The translations under genes were made by a program, and so were the position numbers. A stretch of 64,000 nucleotides of DNA from Euzebyella saccharophila (GTDB lineage: Bacteria; Bacteroidota; Bacteroidia; Flavobacteriales; Flavobacteriaceae): contig NZ_JACYFJ010000002.1 of assembly GCF_014855495.1 (NCBI RefSeq), positions 620,001-684,000 of the forward strand. Direction: 5' to 3'. Shown in pieces: positions 18,865 through 28,305 of the stretch (positions within the stretch are counted from its first letter, which is position 1; every line of letters starts with the position of its first letter). The notes beneath the pieces were generated by a model. It did not search any database, had not been told where the DNA came from, and saw only the letters and a list, made by a program, of their open reading frames with translations.

Positions 18865-18981
18865 TTTTTTATCAATTAAGGATTTTTGAATTATCTTTCG
18901 TTGCAATTTTCGTAAAAAATCCTGTTTATTGGATGCAATTCGGAAAGAGAACACTTAAAACAATAAACCAAATAAAACCTT

Positions 18982-20250
18982 ATGGAAACATCAAGTAATG
19001 TGTCGGCAACCAATGCCAACAGACTCTTTTATGCAAGTTGCTTTGCATTGATTACCACAGCCTTTTCCTTTAGTATACGGGCTGGTATTTTACCTCAATT
19101 AGGAGAAGAATTAAGTTTAACTGCAGAACAATTAGGGTTTATTAACTCTATGTGGTTTTTAGGCTTCCCTATATCAATGGTCATCGGTGGATTGATTTAT
19201 CATAAAGTGGGCGGTAAAGCAATTATGCAATTTGCCTTCTTTGCCCATGCCATAGGTATCATCCTTACAATTTATTCAGGAAGTTATACAGGCCTTCTAA
19301 TATCCACTTTGTTAATAGGGCTAGGTAATGGATGTACTGAAGCCGCTTGTAACCCTATGATTGCAGATGCGTACCAAGGTACCCGAATGAGTAAAATGAT
19401 GAACCGCTTTCACATGTGGTTCCCAGGAGGTATCGTAATTGGTAGTTTAATTTCTAAATTTATGACCGATTGGGGCATGAGTTGGGAAACCCAAATTTGG
19501 ATCATTATGATTCCTACCTTGATTTACGCATATTTATATTTTGGTCAAGCCTGGCCAAAGGCAAAAGTGGAAGAAGGCGCTACCCTTTCAGGAAACTTCA
19601 AGGCAATGCTTTCGCCCTTATTCCTGTTCATGGTAGTATGTATGGCTTTAACTGCCGCTTCGGAATTTGTACCGCAACAATGGTCCAGCATCATCCTAGC
19701 TAAAAGTGGGGCCCAACCCATGTTAATTTTGGCCTTGGTAACTGGAATTATGGCGGTTGCCCGTTATTTTGGTGGAGAAATGGTACATAAATTTGACCAA
19801 ACGGGGGTTTTATTGGGATCAGCAGTACTAGCCGCTGTAGGGATATATCTATTTAGTACACAAACCGGGGCTATGGCCTATGTTGCCGCAATCTTTTTTG
19901 CTTTGGGTGTTGCTTATTTCTGGCCAAATATGCTTGGTTTTGTTGCAGATAAAATTCCAAAAAGTGGAGCATTGGGACTATCTATTATGGGGGGTGTTGG
20001 AATGTTTTCCCAAACTATTTTCCAACCAATTACGGGAAGATGGATTGATAACGACCTTAAGGAAGTAGCTGCTAGAGGTCTTACTGGAGACGAATTGGAA
20101 TTAGTGGCCGGACAGCAAACGATGCAAACACTTACTATTTTCCCAATTATACTAATTGTACTATTTACAATTTTATTCTTCTGGGTTAGAAAAATAAAGG
20201 CAAATACAACGGCGGAAGCTCAATCACCTTCCGAGAATACGGCGATGTAA
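18982..20250 (+). CDS. MFS transporter (sugar type)
   Basis: A 422-residue inner-membrane transporter with 12 predicted hydrophobic helices and the normal MFS length. Visible features are the first helix segment 'CFALITTAFSFSIRAGILPQ', a loop 2-3 region 'GLIYHKVGGKAIM', and 'GLGNGCTEAACNPMIADAY' in helix 4-5. It is divergent from the sulfatase-FGE-galK unit, so it may import the released sugar; the substrate is inferred from context only. It ends in a strong bidirectional terminator. Confidence 0.85.
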   Translation: METSSNVSATNANRLFYASCFALITTAFSFSIRAGILPQLGEELSLTAEQLGFINSMWFLGFPISMVIGGLIYHKVGGKAIMQFAFFAHAIGIILTIYSGSYTGLLISTLLIGLGNGCTEAACNPMIADAYQGTRMSKMMNRFHMWFPGGIVIGSLISKFMTDWGMSWETQIWIIMIPTLIYAYLYFGQAWPKAKVEEGATLSGNFKAMLSPLFLFMVVCMALTAASEFVPQQWSSIILAKSGAQPMLILALVTGIMAVARYFGGEMVHKFDQTGVLLGSAVLAAVGIYLFSTQTGAMAYVAAIFFALGVAYFWPNMLGFVADKIPKSGALGLSIMGGVGMFSQTIFQPITGRWIDNDLKEVAARGLTGDELELVAGQQTMQTLTIFPIILIVLFTILFFWVRKIKANTTAEAQSPSENTAM

Positions 20251-20274
20251 ATTTATACACTCAACTTAATCATG

Positions 20275-20308
20275 AAGCGGTTCCAGTATTTATGGGGCCG
20301 CTTTTTTT
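20275..20308. terminator. Bidirectional terminator between the MFS gene and the nitrate reductase unit
   Basis: A 10-bp stem (AAGCGGTTCC / GGGGCCGCTT, two G-T pairs) with a 9-nt loop is followed by seven T. It overlaps the stop codon of the convergent rubredoxin-fusion gene. Confidence 0.8.
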
Positions 20309-21749
20309 ATGCAATCTCGAGGCTAACACTTACAAAATTACTTTTGGGCGCCTCGCAAACGGGACACATGTAGTCACTAGGTAAATCTTCAAAGGATGTT
20401 CCAGCAGGGACCCCTGATTTTTCATCCCCATAGGATTCATCAAAAATGGTAAGACATTCTGAGCATTGATGCACTGTACGGGCTTCCTTGCCCTTTTCAT
20501 TTTTGTTTTCCAAAGTTGCAGAAATTTTAGTAGCAAAGCCCAACTGCTCAAAGTATTTCTTGCTTAACTCCATTAACAACCCCGGTAATTCAATCTTGTC
20601 CACATCTTGGGCCAACGCCTGATATTTTAGCGAATTTGGGTCAAAATTTTCAAAATGAAGTACATTATATGTTGGCCTCACTTCAAAATCCTTAACAATG
20701 GATGGCGGAGCATTCTTTTCGATGATGACCGATGCAAAATGGGAACGTTTGCCCACATCGTTGCTTATACCAAAGGTTAAACCATAGGTACTAATGTCAT
20801 TTTGGTCAAAACTCCTCACCAAAAACTTTTTCAATTCCATAGCCTCCTCATCATCCACCGGAAGATGCCAGTTCATCTCTAGTTGAGAATGCCTAATGTT
20901 AATACCCCTTTGCCCTAAGAACCTTTCCAATTCCGGTCTTGATTCTTTTTTTATGCCTTTAATTATAAAGGATTTCCATGGGGTGATACAAATTTTACCA
21001 ATGCTATTATTTAAACAAAATCCACATAGCTCCCTCAAAAAATGAAGGTCGTACTTATTGTTTCGCCAATAGAGACCTAACCAGTATTGATCAAGTCCCA
21101 TTCGATTCATCCCTTCGTAATAGGGAAATTTTATGTAAGGAATCTCCAGAGGTTTATCTATGGTCCTACTGTTGGTGTCCAACTGTTTGTGAATATAAAA
21201 AGACAGCTCCTCTACATTATCCACCTCTTCTTCAAACTCTTCTATGGCTTTGGAGACTTTTACAATATCCCAACTATAAATTAAAACAGGATAGTACTCC
21301 GAATCTTTCCAATGGGGTAATTTGATATGCAAGTACCAATAATCTTCATATTCCGAAGCAATAAAATTTAGGTTACCACTGAACAAGGGAACTAATCTTT
21401 GTTTAGGGTCGGTAATATTAATTTTAAGCTGGGGCTTAAAATCAAACCCTTCCAAAATGTAGAGATAGGTAGACCCCTTAAGCCAATGCGTCATATCAAA
21501 AATATCTGCGGAAACATAAGAACAAACTATATTTTGATAACCTCTGTTCGCTTCTATTTTAACATTGAATTTAGACGTTATTTCCTTGCAATCCTCAGTA
21601 GAATTTAATGGAAACAATAAGTCTTGTCTAGAACCAAAATGAACTTCTTTAAGACCTGCGGCCTCCAGCATGGCAATACAATCTTTTAGTTCACCCGGCG
21701 AGGTGACCCCTCCCTTGAGCATTATTCTATGCAGATTATCATTTGTCAT
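20307..21749 (-). CDS. Degenerate nitrite/sulfite reductase-like protein fused to rubredoxin
   Basis: A 480-residue cytoplasmic protein. Residues 1-420 resemble two ferredoxin-like half-domains of sirohaem nitrite/sulfite reductases: 'LKEVHFGSRQDLLFPL' near the start and 'IGKICITPWKSFIIKGI' in the middle match the 'lr.T.rQ.l.l' pattern. The paired C-x5-C and C-x3-C ligands of the Fe4S4-sirohaem centre are absent, so it is unlikely to be a working reductase. The last 52 residues are a rubredoxin with all four iron ligands, C429, C432, C462 and C465 ('CSECLTIF', 'MCPVCEAPKS'). It lies 13 nt behind the nitrate reductase gene; a likely role is electron delivery to nitrate or nitrite reductase. 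That role is inference. Confidence 0.72.
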   Translation of the reverse strand: MTNDNLHRIMLKGGVTSPGELKDCIAMLEAAGLKEVHFGSRQDLLFPLNSTEDCKEITSKFNVKIEANRGYQNIVCSYVSADIFDMTHWLKGSTYLYILEGFDFKPQLKINITDPKQRLVPLFSGNLNFIASEYEDYWYLHIKLPHWKDSEYYPVLIYSWDIVKVSKAIEEFEEEVDNVEELSFYIHKQLDTNSRTIDKPLEIPYIKFPYYEGMNRMGLDQYWLGLYWRNNKYDLHFLRELCGFCLNNSIGKICITPWKSFIIKGIKKESRPELERFLGQRGINIRHSQLEMNWHLPVDDEEAMELKKFLVRSFDQNDISTYGLTFGISNDVGKRSHFASVIIEKNAPPSIVKDFEVRPTYNVLHFENFDPNSLKYQALAQDVDKIELPGLLMELSKKYFEQLGFATKISATLENKNEKGKEARTVHQCSECLTIFDESYGDEKSGVPAGTSFEDLPSDYMCPVCEAPKSNFVSVSLEIA

Positions 21750-21762
21750 ATCACCTATAGTT

Positions 21763-24700
21763 TTAATTGACCGCAGTTTTCAACTGTGCCGATAAAATTT
21801 CCTGTACTTCCGGTTTACAACTACCACAACCGAGTCCGGCACCTGTTTGCGAACACAACTGACCAAAATCATCGCATCCTCCTCTAATGGTATCGATAAT
21901 ATTTCCTTCCCCTACCTGACTGCAGGAACATACCATTTTACCCTTTAAGGGCACTGAAACACTATTGCCCCTTAGTAATTCCTCCCTTTTTTCACTTAGT
22001 TCAATTTCTTCTTCAATGAGCCTTTTAAATTCTGCGAATTCGTTCTTATCACCCATCAAAATGGCTCCTTTTAGGATGTCATTCTGCACGATACATTTTT
22101 TATAATACCTCTTGCTTACATCCATAAATATTATTTCCTCAAAAGAAGTATCAGAGGAAGGTGCATTTACCATACCCAAACTACAAAGGTCTAAATCCTC
22201 AAATTTTAAAATGTTCATAAGGATGGACCCATTGTAGTAGCTACCATAATCCCCCAAGATAAATCTGGCAGCAATATCTGCCTGTTGTTCGGCGGCAGAG
22301 GTTATTCCAAAAAGGGAATTTTTAAATTCGGCTATTTCCCCCAAAGCAAAAATATTGGGTTGATCTGTCTGTAAATACTCATTGACAATTACACCCCTGC
22401 TGGTCAACAAATTTGATGATTTGGCCAACTCAATATTAGGTCTTGTACCTATGGCGTAAACAATGGCATTGCACTTTATCGTTCTCCCGGTCTTAAGGGT
22501 AACGGACAAATAATTCTTACTGTCCTTTTCTTCAAAAACGGTACTTACTTCATTATCAAAATATACTTTAATTCCACGTTCCATCACATCTTGTGCCAGT
22601 AGGTTACTGGCCACACGATCTAATTGTCTTTCCATTAATCGTGGCGCACGCTGTATAATGCTTATCTGTACTCTACGCTTTTTGAGTGCTGCAGCCAATT
22701 CCAGTCCCAGAAGTCCGCCCCCAACTATGACCACGTGCTGTTCCTCTTCTGGTAAGCCTGTTTTTTGGAGGTAGGTTCGAAGTCTATCCGCATCACCACG
22801 CTCCCTCATAGTAAACCTTCCTGGTAAATTTATAGGCACATCACTAGGTACAAAAGCACGACTTCCCGTGGCCATTACCAAAATATCATAGGTATGCGTC
22901 ACACCCAAATCATCCACCACTTCTTGGTTATCCTTATCCAACTTACTTATTCCCACCCCGGAATGTAAACTGATACCCAGCTTTTGTACTTCTCCCTTCT
23001 TAAGTTTTTCCAAAGCTTCCCACGAAAGCTCTTCACTCACATATTCAGGCAATAAAACCCTATTATAGAATGGATCATTTTCTTTGGAGAATACATGGAT
23101 TTCGTCAATCTTATTTTTTGAACGGTAGGTTTGAACGAACCTATAGGCAGCGGCTCCCGCTCCTATAACTACTACTTTTTGTTTCGGTTTTACGTATTTC
23201 GTGACCTGAACGGCACAGTATTTAAAATCCGGCTCCTTAGAAATGGGGTCTACTAAATCATTTGTCACGTTATTGGCACGACCAAAATCATTGTTCAAAA
23301 CCTTGCCCCAATGCATGGGCAAGAAAACCACCTGCTCCCTTATATCATAATTTACCTTGACCTTTACCTTTACTTCTCCCCTACGGCTCTTTACCATAGC
23401 CACATCACCCTCTTTTAGCCCCCTTATATAGGCATCTACTTTGTTCATTTCCAAGTAGGGTTCGGGAATGTGCGTGAGCAATCTTTTCACCTTTCCCGTT
23501 TTGGTTCGGGTATGCCATTGGTCTCTAACCCGGCCGGTATTTAAAATAAGTGGATATCGCCCATCTGTTTTCTCAGACTGATTATACAATTTGGGCGGGG
23601 CATTAAAATGGGACTTTTCATCATTGGTAAAAAACTTAAGATCAGTGAACAATCTTGGAGTACCCATATGCTCTTTATGAGGAACAGGCCATTGAAAACT
23701 TCCCTCATTTTGAAGACGTTCATAGGATAGTCCTGAAATATCAATATTGGTTCCTTTGGTCAATAGACAATGCTCATCATACACTTCACTCGCACTGGAG
23801 TAATCAAATCCTTTATACCCCATTTTCTGGGCAAACCGCCATAAAATTTCCACATCTGCCATGGCTTCCCCTGGTGGGTCTATGGCTTTTGGAAGGTAAC
23901 TGATACGACGTTCCGAATTGGTCATGGTACCTTCTTTCTCTAACCATGCGGCTGCCGGCAATAATAAATCGGCATATTTGGTAGTTTCTGCATTATGTGA
24001 AATATCCTGAACCACTACAAAACTGGCGTTTTCCAATGCTTTCTCTACTTTATGCACATTGGGGAGACTCACAATGGGATTCGTACAGATTATCCAAATG
24101 GCTTTCATTTTACCAGACTCCAAAGCATCGAACATCTCCGTTGCTGTATACCCCGCTTCACCTGAAATTTCCTTTCCTCCCCAAAAGTTAGATACTTCTT
24201 TCCTATGATTAGAATTTCCCAAATCCCTATGCGCCGCCAACAAACTGGCCATACCTCCTACCTCTCTACCGCCCATGGCGTTGGGTTGACCCGTTAAAGA
24301 AAAGGGGCCAGCCCCAGGTTTACCAATCTGCCCCGTTAATAAGGAGAGGTTTAGTAGGGCCAAATTTTTACTAACCCCAATTACGCTCTGGTTAAGGCCC
24401 ATGGTCCACATAGAAATGAAAGCTTTCGCATTGCCGATATAACTTGCAGCAGTACGAATTTCTTCCACGGTAATTCCGCAAAGTTCCGCTGCTTTTCGTA
24501 AACTCAACTGAAAAGCGCTTTCTCTACAGGCTTCAAAATTGACCGTATGTTGTTTTATGAATTTTCGATCTATTTTTTTCTTTTCTATGAGCCACCTGGC
24601 CATAGCGTTGAATAAAATAACATCCGTACCTGGTAATATTTGTAAATGTAGGTCTGCAAGAGCACAGGTCTGTGTCTTTCTGGGGTCCACTACAATTATT

Positions 24701-25296
24701 TTAACATCTGGATTCTCTTCCTTGTGTTTTTCAATTCGCCTAAAAAGAATGGGATGACACCAAGCAGGGTTGGCTCCTGCAATCAGAAAACAGTCTGCCA
24801 ATTCAATATCGGCATAGGAAATAGGAACGGAATCTTCGCCCAGCATTTTTTTGTACCCCACAACGGCCGAGCTCATACATAGCCTAGAATTGGTATCTAT
24901 ATTATTGGTACCAATAAAGCCTTTGGTTAGTTTATTGACCAAATAATATTCCTCAGTAAGGCATTGGCCCGAAACATAAAAGCCCACACTATCCGGCCCA
25001 TGTTTATTAATAATGCTCTTAAAAACTGCAGCAGCGCGATCAAATGCGGTATCCCACGAAACACTTTGCATAGGATGGTTTCTGCTCCACCTCATTTGGG
25101 GGTATAGAATTCTATCAGTGGTATCCTGCGCTACGTAGTTTAGGTTTTTTCCTTTGGAACAAAGCATTCCCTTGTTCACGGGATAATCCTCATCACCTTC
25201 AACGCCAATAGTACCCTTGGCATCTACTTTAACCTTTATACCACAGCCAACGCCGCAATAGGAGCAAATGGTCTTATGTTCAGTTTCTCTTTGCAT
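21763..25296 (-). CDS. Assimilatory nitrate reductase, fused Mo-bisMGD catalytic, FAD/NAD(P) and [2Fe-2S] modules
   Basis: A 1177-residue cytoplasmic enzyme reducing nitrate to nitrite. Residues 11-46 bind a [4Fe-4S] cluster (C11, C14, C18, C46: 'CSYCGVGCG', 'GMLCSKG'). Residues 50-700 are the molybdopterin oxidoreductase and MGD-binding domains; C140 in 'NSRLCMSSA' is the probable Mo ligand. From about 706 a pyridine-nucleotide oxidoreductase module begins ('KVVVIGAGAAAYRF'), like the N-terminus of NirB. The last 55 residues form a BFD-type [2Fe-2S] domain (C1123, C1125, C1157, C1160). The fusion makes a reductase that may take electrons straight from NAD(P)H. No signal peptide, so it is assimilatory. 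A TACGTA-N4-TACGTA site lies upstream. Confidence 0.93.
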   Translation of the reverse strand: MQRETEHKTICSYCGVGCGIKVKVDAKGTIGVEGDEDYPVNKGMLCSKGKNLNYVAQDTTDRILYPQMRWSRNHPMQSVSWDTAFDRAAAVFKSIINKHGPDSVGFYVSGQCLTEEYYLVNKLTKGFIGTNNIDTNSRLCMSSAVVGYKKMLGEDSVPISYADIELADCFLIAGANPAWCHPILFRRIEKHKEENPDVKIIVVDPRKTQTCALADLHLQILPGTDVILFNAMARWLIEKKKIDRKFIKQHTVNFEACRESAFQLSLRKAAELCGITVEEIRTAASYIGNAKAFISMWTMGLNQSVIGVSKNLALLNLSLLTGQIGKPGAGPFSLTGQPNAMGGREVGGMASLLAAHRDLGNSNHRKEVSNFWGGKEISGEAGYTATEMFDALESGKMKAIWIICTNPIVSLPNVHKVEKALENASFVVVQDISHNAETTKYADLLLPAAAWLEKEGTMTNSERRISYLPKAIDPPGEAMADVEILWRFAQKMGYKGFDYSSASEVYDEHCLLTKGTNIDISGLSYERLQNEGSFQWPVPHKEHMGTPRLFTDLKFFTNDEKSHFNAPPKLYNQSEKTDGRYPLILNTGRVRDQWHTRTKTGKVKRLLTHIPEPYLEMNKVDAYIRGLKEGDVAMVKSRRGEVKVKVKVNYDIREQVVFLPMHWGKVLNNDFGRANNVTNDLVDPISKEPDFKYCAVQVTKYVKPKQKVVVIGAGAAAYRFVQTYRSKNKIDEIHVFSKENDPFYNRVLLPEYVSEELSWEALEKLKKGEVQKLGISLHSGVGISKLDKDNQEVVDDLGVTHTYDILVMATGSRAFVPSDVPINLPGRFTMRERGDADRLRTYLQKTGLPEEEQHVVIVGGGLLGLELAAALKKRRVQISIIQRAPRLMERQLDRVASNLLAQDVMERGIKVYFDNEVSTVFEEKDSKNYLSVTLKTGRTIKCNAIVYAIGTRPNIELAKSSNLLTSRGVIVNEYLQTDQPNIFALGEIAEFKNSLFGITSAAEQQADIAARFILGDYGSYYNGSILMNILKFEDLDLCSLGMVNAPSSDTSFEEIIFMDVSKRYYKKCIVQNDILKGAILMGDKNEFAEFKRLIEEEIELSEKREELLRGNSVSVPLKGKMVCSCSQVGEGNIIDTIRGGCDDFGQLCSQTGAGLGCGSCKPEVQEILSAQLKTAVN

Positions 25297-25332
25297 AAAC
25301 TAAGGGTTCTTGACAACAATAATTTATACTTG

Positions 25333-25361
25333 CAAATTATAAAATTACGTATATATACGTA
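25333..25361 (-). promoter_or_regulatory. Nitrate reductase promoter with NarL-like 7-2-7 operator
   Basis: The perfect 16-bp palindrome TACGTATATATACGTA occupies 25346-25361. Toward the gene, 25333-25341 reads TATAATTTG on the minus strand, a -7-like box with one extra spacer base. The operator therefore covers the expected -33 region. The same site, with the same ATTACGTA and TACGTAGTT flanks, occurs upstream of the nitrate transporter. Confidence 0.7.
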
Positions 25362-25433
25362 GTTTTTAATTCGTAAAAATTGAACGATTATTTATGGGTA
25401 CCGAAAAATATTACAAGAAATACAAAGAAATAT

Positions 25434-26783
25434 TCATTTTGAAGGAGTTAGCAGCCTAAAACTTACAGGTGGAAGGTTTAATACAAAATTTCCGCTCTTC
25501 ACATTTGTACTAAAGTTGCTATCCAGAACATCTTTTATCACAACAGTTCCTAAGGCCGTATATACTGTTTTTAATTCAGTTCGTACAATTCCAAGATTAA
25601 AGGCTACCACTACACTATTATTTTTAAACTCCCTGGCAAAAACCAAAACTTCCTTACTCAATTCAATTAGAATAAAATTACCATGGACCAGAGAAGGAAA
25701 TTTTTTTATTAAAGTGATCAACTGTTTAATGGTGTGGAAAATTTCAGGATATTTTGATTCCTCCCACCTTTTAGAATAAGTAATGGCAGGCCTTAATTCT
25801 GCATCGTTAAATCCCTGCCTAGTACCCGCATACCCAAATTCACTACCGTAATAAATAGAAGGTACACCGGGAAGGGTAAAAAGTAAGGCGTACAATAGAG
25901 GTAAATGCTGTTTATTGACTAGGCTACTAAACGCCCTATTAACATCGTGATTATCTACAAACGTGTACAACTGTACATTTCTATACTTACCATGTGGACC
26001 AAATTGTCTTTGTAGTAAAGGACCCAAAAGGTTAAAATCGTGCTTATTAAAACATTCGTACAAAGGCGAATGCAATTCATAATTGGTTACCGAGTCCAAC
26101 ATTTTATCATTCGCCCAGGTTAAATAATTACCTGATACCGTCTCTCCCAGTAACCAGAATTCTGGATGTAAGGTTTTAGTAAAAGTTAAAAGTTCTTTTA
26201 GGAATGGTATGTCAAGAATATCTGCCGTATCCAGACGTAAACCGTCAATATTAAAAAAGTGAATCCAAAATCTTACCGCTTCCAAAAGATGTACTCTTAC
26301 TTCTGGGTTTTCAAGATTTAATTCTACCAATTGATAATGGCCTTGCCAACCGGAATACGAAAATCCATCTGAAAACAGCCCTTCTTTAGAAAAATCAACG
26401 TTTTTAAACCAATCCTTATATCTTGAATTATTTTTATTCTTAAGCAAATCCTTAAAGGCCCAGAACTCCCTTCCCACATGATTGAAAACCGCATCCAACA
26501 CTACAACAATTCCTTTAGAATGCGCCACATCTATTAATTCCCTTAAAAGTTTATTGGAGCCTAATCGCCGATCAACACGAAAAAAATCTACGGTATCATA
26601 TCCATGGGATACACTTTCAAATACAGGTCCCAAATAAAGCGCATCACAACCCAAATCCAACATATGGTCAAGCCATACCTTTAATTTTGAAATTTTTGAG
26701 GTAGGCTCAAAATCGAAAGAATTGCTTTCCGGTGTACCCAAAAGACCTAAAGGATATATCTGATAAAAAATTCGGTTGAACAT
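25434..26783 (-). CDS. Alpha-amylase family glycoside hydrolase (GH13)
   Basis: A 449-residue (beta/alpha)8-barrel enzyme on alpha-glucans. The conserved GH13 regions are present: 'VVLDAVFNHVG' (region I), 'GLRLDTADIL' with nucleophile D185 (II), 'WLLGETVSG' with acid/base E214 (III), and 'FVDNHD' with D280 (IV). No signal peptide is seen, so it is probably cytoplasmic, as for maltodextrin-degrading members. The gene ends 137 nt upstream of the nitrate reductase start and reads the same way, but the operator between them argues for separate control. Exact specificity (alpha-amylase, cyclomaltodextrinase or neopullulanase) is unresolved. Confidence 0.9.
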   Translation of the reverse strand: MFNRIFYQIYPLGLLGTPESNSFDFEPTSKISKLKVWLDHMLDLGCDALYLGPVFESVSHGYDTVDFFRVDRRLGSNKLLRELIDVAHSKGIVVVLDAVFNHVGREFWAFKDLLKNKNNSRYKDWFKNVDFSKEGLFSDGFSYSGWQGHYQLVELNLENPEVRVHLLEAVRFWIHFFNIDGLRLDTADILDIPFLKELLTFTKTLHPEFWLLGETVSGNYLTWANDKMLDSVTNYELHSPLYECFNKHDFNLLGPLLQRQFGPHGKYRNVQLYTFVDNHDVNRAFSSLVNKQHLPLLYALLFTLPGVPSIYYGSEFGYAGTRQGFNDAELRPAITYSKRWEESKYPEIFHTIKQLITLIKKFPSLVHGNFILIELSKEVLVFAREFKNNSVVVAFNLGIVRTELKTVYTALGTVVIKDVLDSNFSTNVKSGNFVLNLPPVSFRLLTPSK

Positions 26784-26982
26784 CTACTTGCCGTTGGTAT
26801 TCTAAATTTAATCAATGCACGTCTTAAAAGAAATGAAACTATCAAATTAGAATAAAAGATTGTAGAAAAAACGAAGTGTTAAAAAATAACAATTAGTATA
26901 AGAATTAGTGCATTTCATCCGTTATTTAAGTAATTCATCCTATATTCAAGCCCTATAACCCAAAAGTCAATCCACTAGCCCC
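26784..26982. other. Divergent promoter region of GH13 and serine hydrolase genes
   Basis: This 199-bp AT-rich spacer separates the two divergent genes. I see no exact TAnnTTTG box, operator repeat or hairpin in it. Confidence 0.4.
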
Positions 26983-28263
26983 ATGCGTACATTTAAAGTA
27001 CTTGCCATTTTCGCCCTACTTACCCTCACATTGTTTTTGGCCACTTCTGGCATTAAAAGCGAAGAACCAATAGAAACGAACCCTTCCTCCGAAATTGTTT
27101 TGGAAAATGAAAATGAGCCTTTGTCCAAAATCGACCTAAGGGAATACAATTCCAATAAAGAGGAATTACAAAAGGCCTTGAGCCATTATTTTGATAGGGC
27201 AATCAAAAATGGAGATATTGTAGGGGCGGGAGTAAGTATCGTGCAAGGGGATAGCATTATCGTTTCAAATGGATTTGGCAAGAGGAATGTAAACTACAAC
27301 GATAAAGTAGATGGGGAAACCGTCTTTAGATTAGGTTCCTTAAGTAAGGGATTTGCAGGTGTACTTGCGGCCAACCTTAAAAATGACGGCTATTTAAATT
27401 GGAGAGATCGCGTAATTGACTATTTGCCACAATTTAAGTTGGGGGATGACAGCAATACTTCTGAAATCACTTTAGCAAACATCATGAGCCATACCTCAGG
27501 TACTCCCTATCACAGTTTCACCAATTTGGTAGAAGCCAACCTACCATTGGAAACGATTGCGGAACGATTTAAGGAAGTGGCCCCTATTAGCAAGCCAGGC
27601 GCCATGTATAGCTATCAAAACGCCATTTTTGCCTTGTGCGGAGAAATAATGAAAAAAGCCACGGGGGACGAAATTTCCACTTCCCTACAAAACAGGTTCT
27701 TCACCCCATTGGGAATGTGCAGCACCTCCATGGACCATAAGACCTTGAACAAAACAATCAATGTAGCGCTGCCACACTCTAAATGGCGTAGCGGTTATAA
27801 AACCCTACAACTTACCAACAAATATTACAATGCCATTGCCGCTGGAGGCATTAATGCAAGTGCCCACGATATGGGGAGATGGATGCGTTTTCTTTTGGGA
27901 CACAACCCTGAGATAATGAAAAAAGAAGCGCTAGAGGAAGCCTTTACCCCATTTATTGAAATTTCGGGAAGTCATAAATATTATCACAAATGGCCCGGAC
28001 ATCAAAAGTCCTATTATGGATTTGGGTGGAGAATTCACAAGTTTGTAGAGAAGGGCTCCTCGGTTGAAAAAACTATTTGGCATCATGGCGGTAGTGTAAA
28101 CAATTACAGAAACGAAATAGCCATGTACCCAGAAAAGGACCTTGGCATCTGTGTGCTATTGAACAGTAATTCTAAAATATCTAAAACGGTAATTCCTGAC
28201 CTTTATGAGCTAGTAAAACAGGTTTATGACAAAGACGTAGAGATGCCAGCACAGAAGATGTAA
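26983..28263 (+). CDS. Secreted serine hydrolase, beta-lactamase (class C)/PBP4* family
   Basis: A 426-residue exported hydrolase. The N-terminal hydrophobic segment ('VLAIFALLTLTLFLATSG') is a signal peptide or anchor. Catalytic motifs of the class C fold are present: S119-L-S-K122 ('LGSLSKGFAG'), Tyr-x-Asn in 'YSYQNAIFALCG', and an HGG triad element in 'WHHGGSVNNYR'. Family members are peptidases, esterases or beta-lactamases and sequence alone does not separate them. It is a single-gene unit convergent with the GH28 remnant. Confidence 0.88.
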   Translation: MRTFKVLAIFALLTLTLFLATSGIKSEEPIETNPSSEIVLENENEPLSKIDLREYNSNKEELQKALSHYFDRAIKNGDIVGAGVSIVQGDSIIVSNGFGKRNVNYNDKVDGETVFRLGSLSKGFAGVLAANLKNDGYLNWRDRVIDYLPQFKLGDDSNTSEITLANIMSHTSGTPYHSFTNLVEANLPLETIAERFKEVAPISKPGAMYSYQNAIFALCGEIMKKATGDEISTSLQNRFFTPLGMCSTSMDHKTLNKTINVALPHSKWRSGYKTLQLTNKYYNAIAAGGINASAHDMGRWMRFLLGHNPEIMKKEALEEAFTPFIEISGSHKYYHKWPGHQKSYYGFGWRIHKFVEKGSSVEKTIWHHGGSVNNYRNEIAMYPEKDLGICVLLNSNSKISKTVIPDLYELVKQVYDKDVEMPAQKM

Positions 28264-28305
28264 GTTCATTATTCTCATGCTCTTCCCCCTATAAATTGAT
28301 TTTAC

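Noticed and set aside
18855-18870. AAAGCGCTTT plus T-run as a terminator for the small peptide frame
   Set aside because: The palindrome has no loop, so the stem would be at most three base pairs; it fits an operator better.
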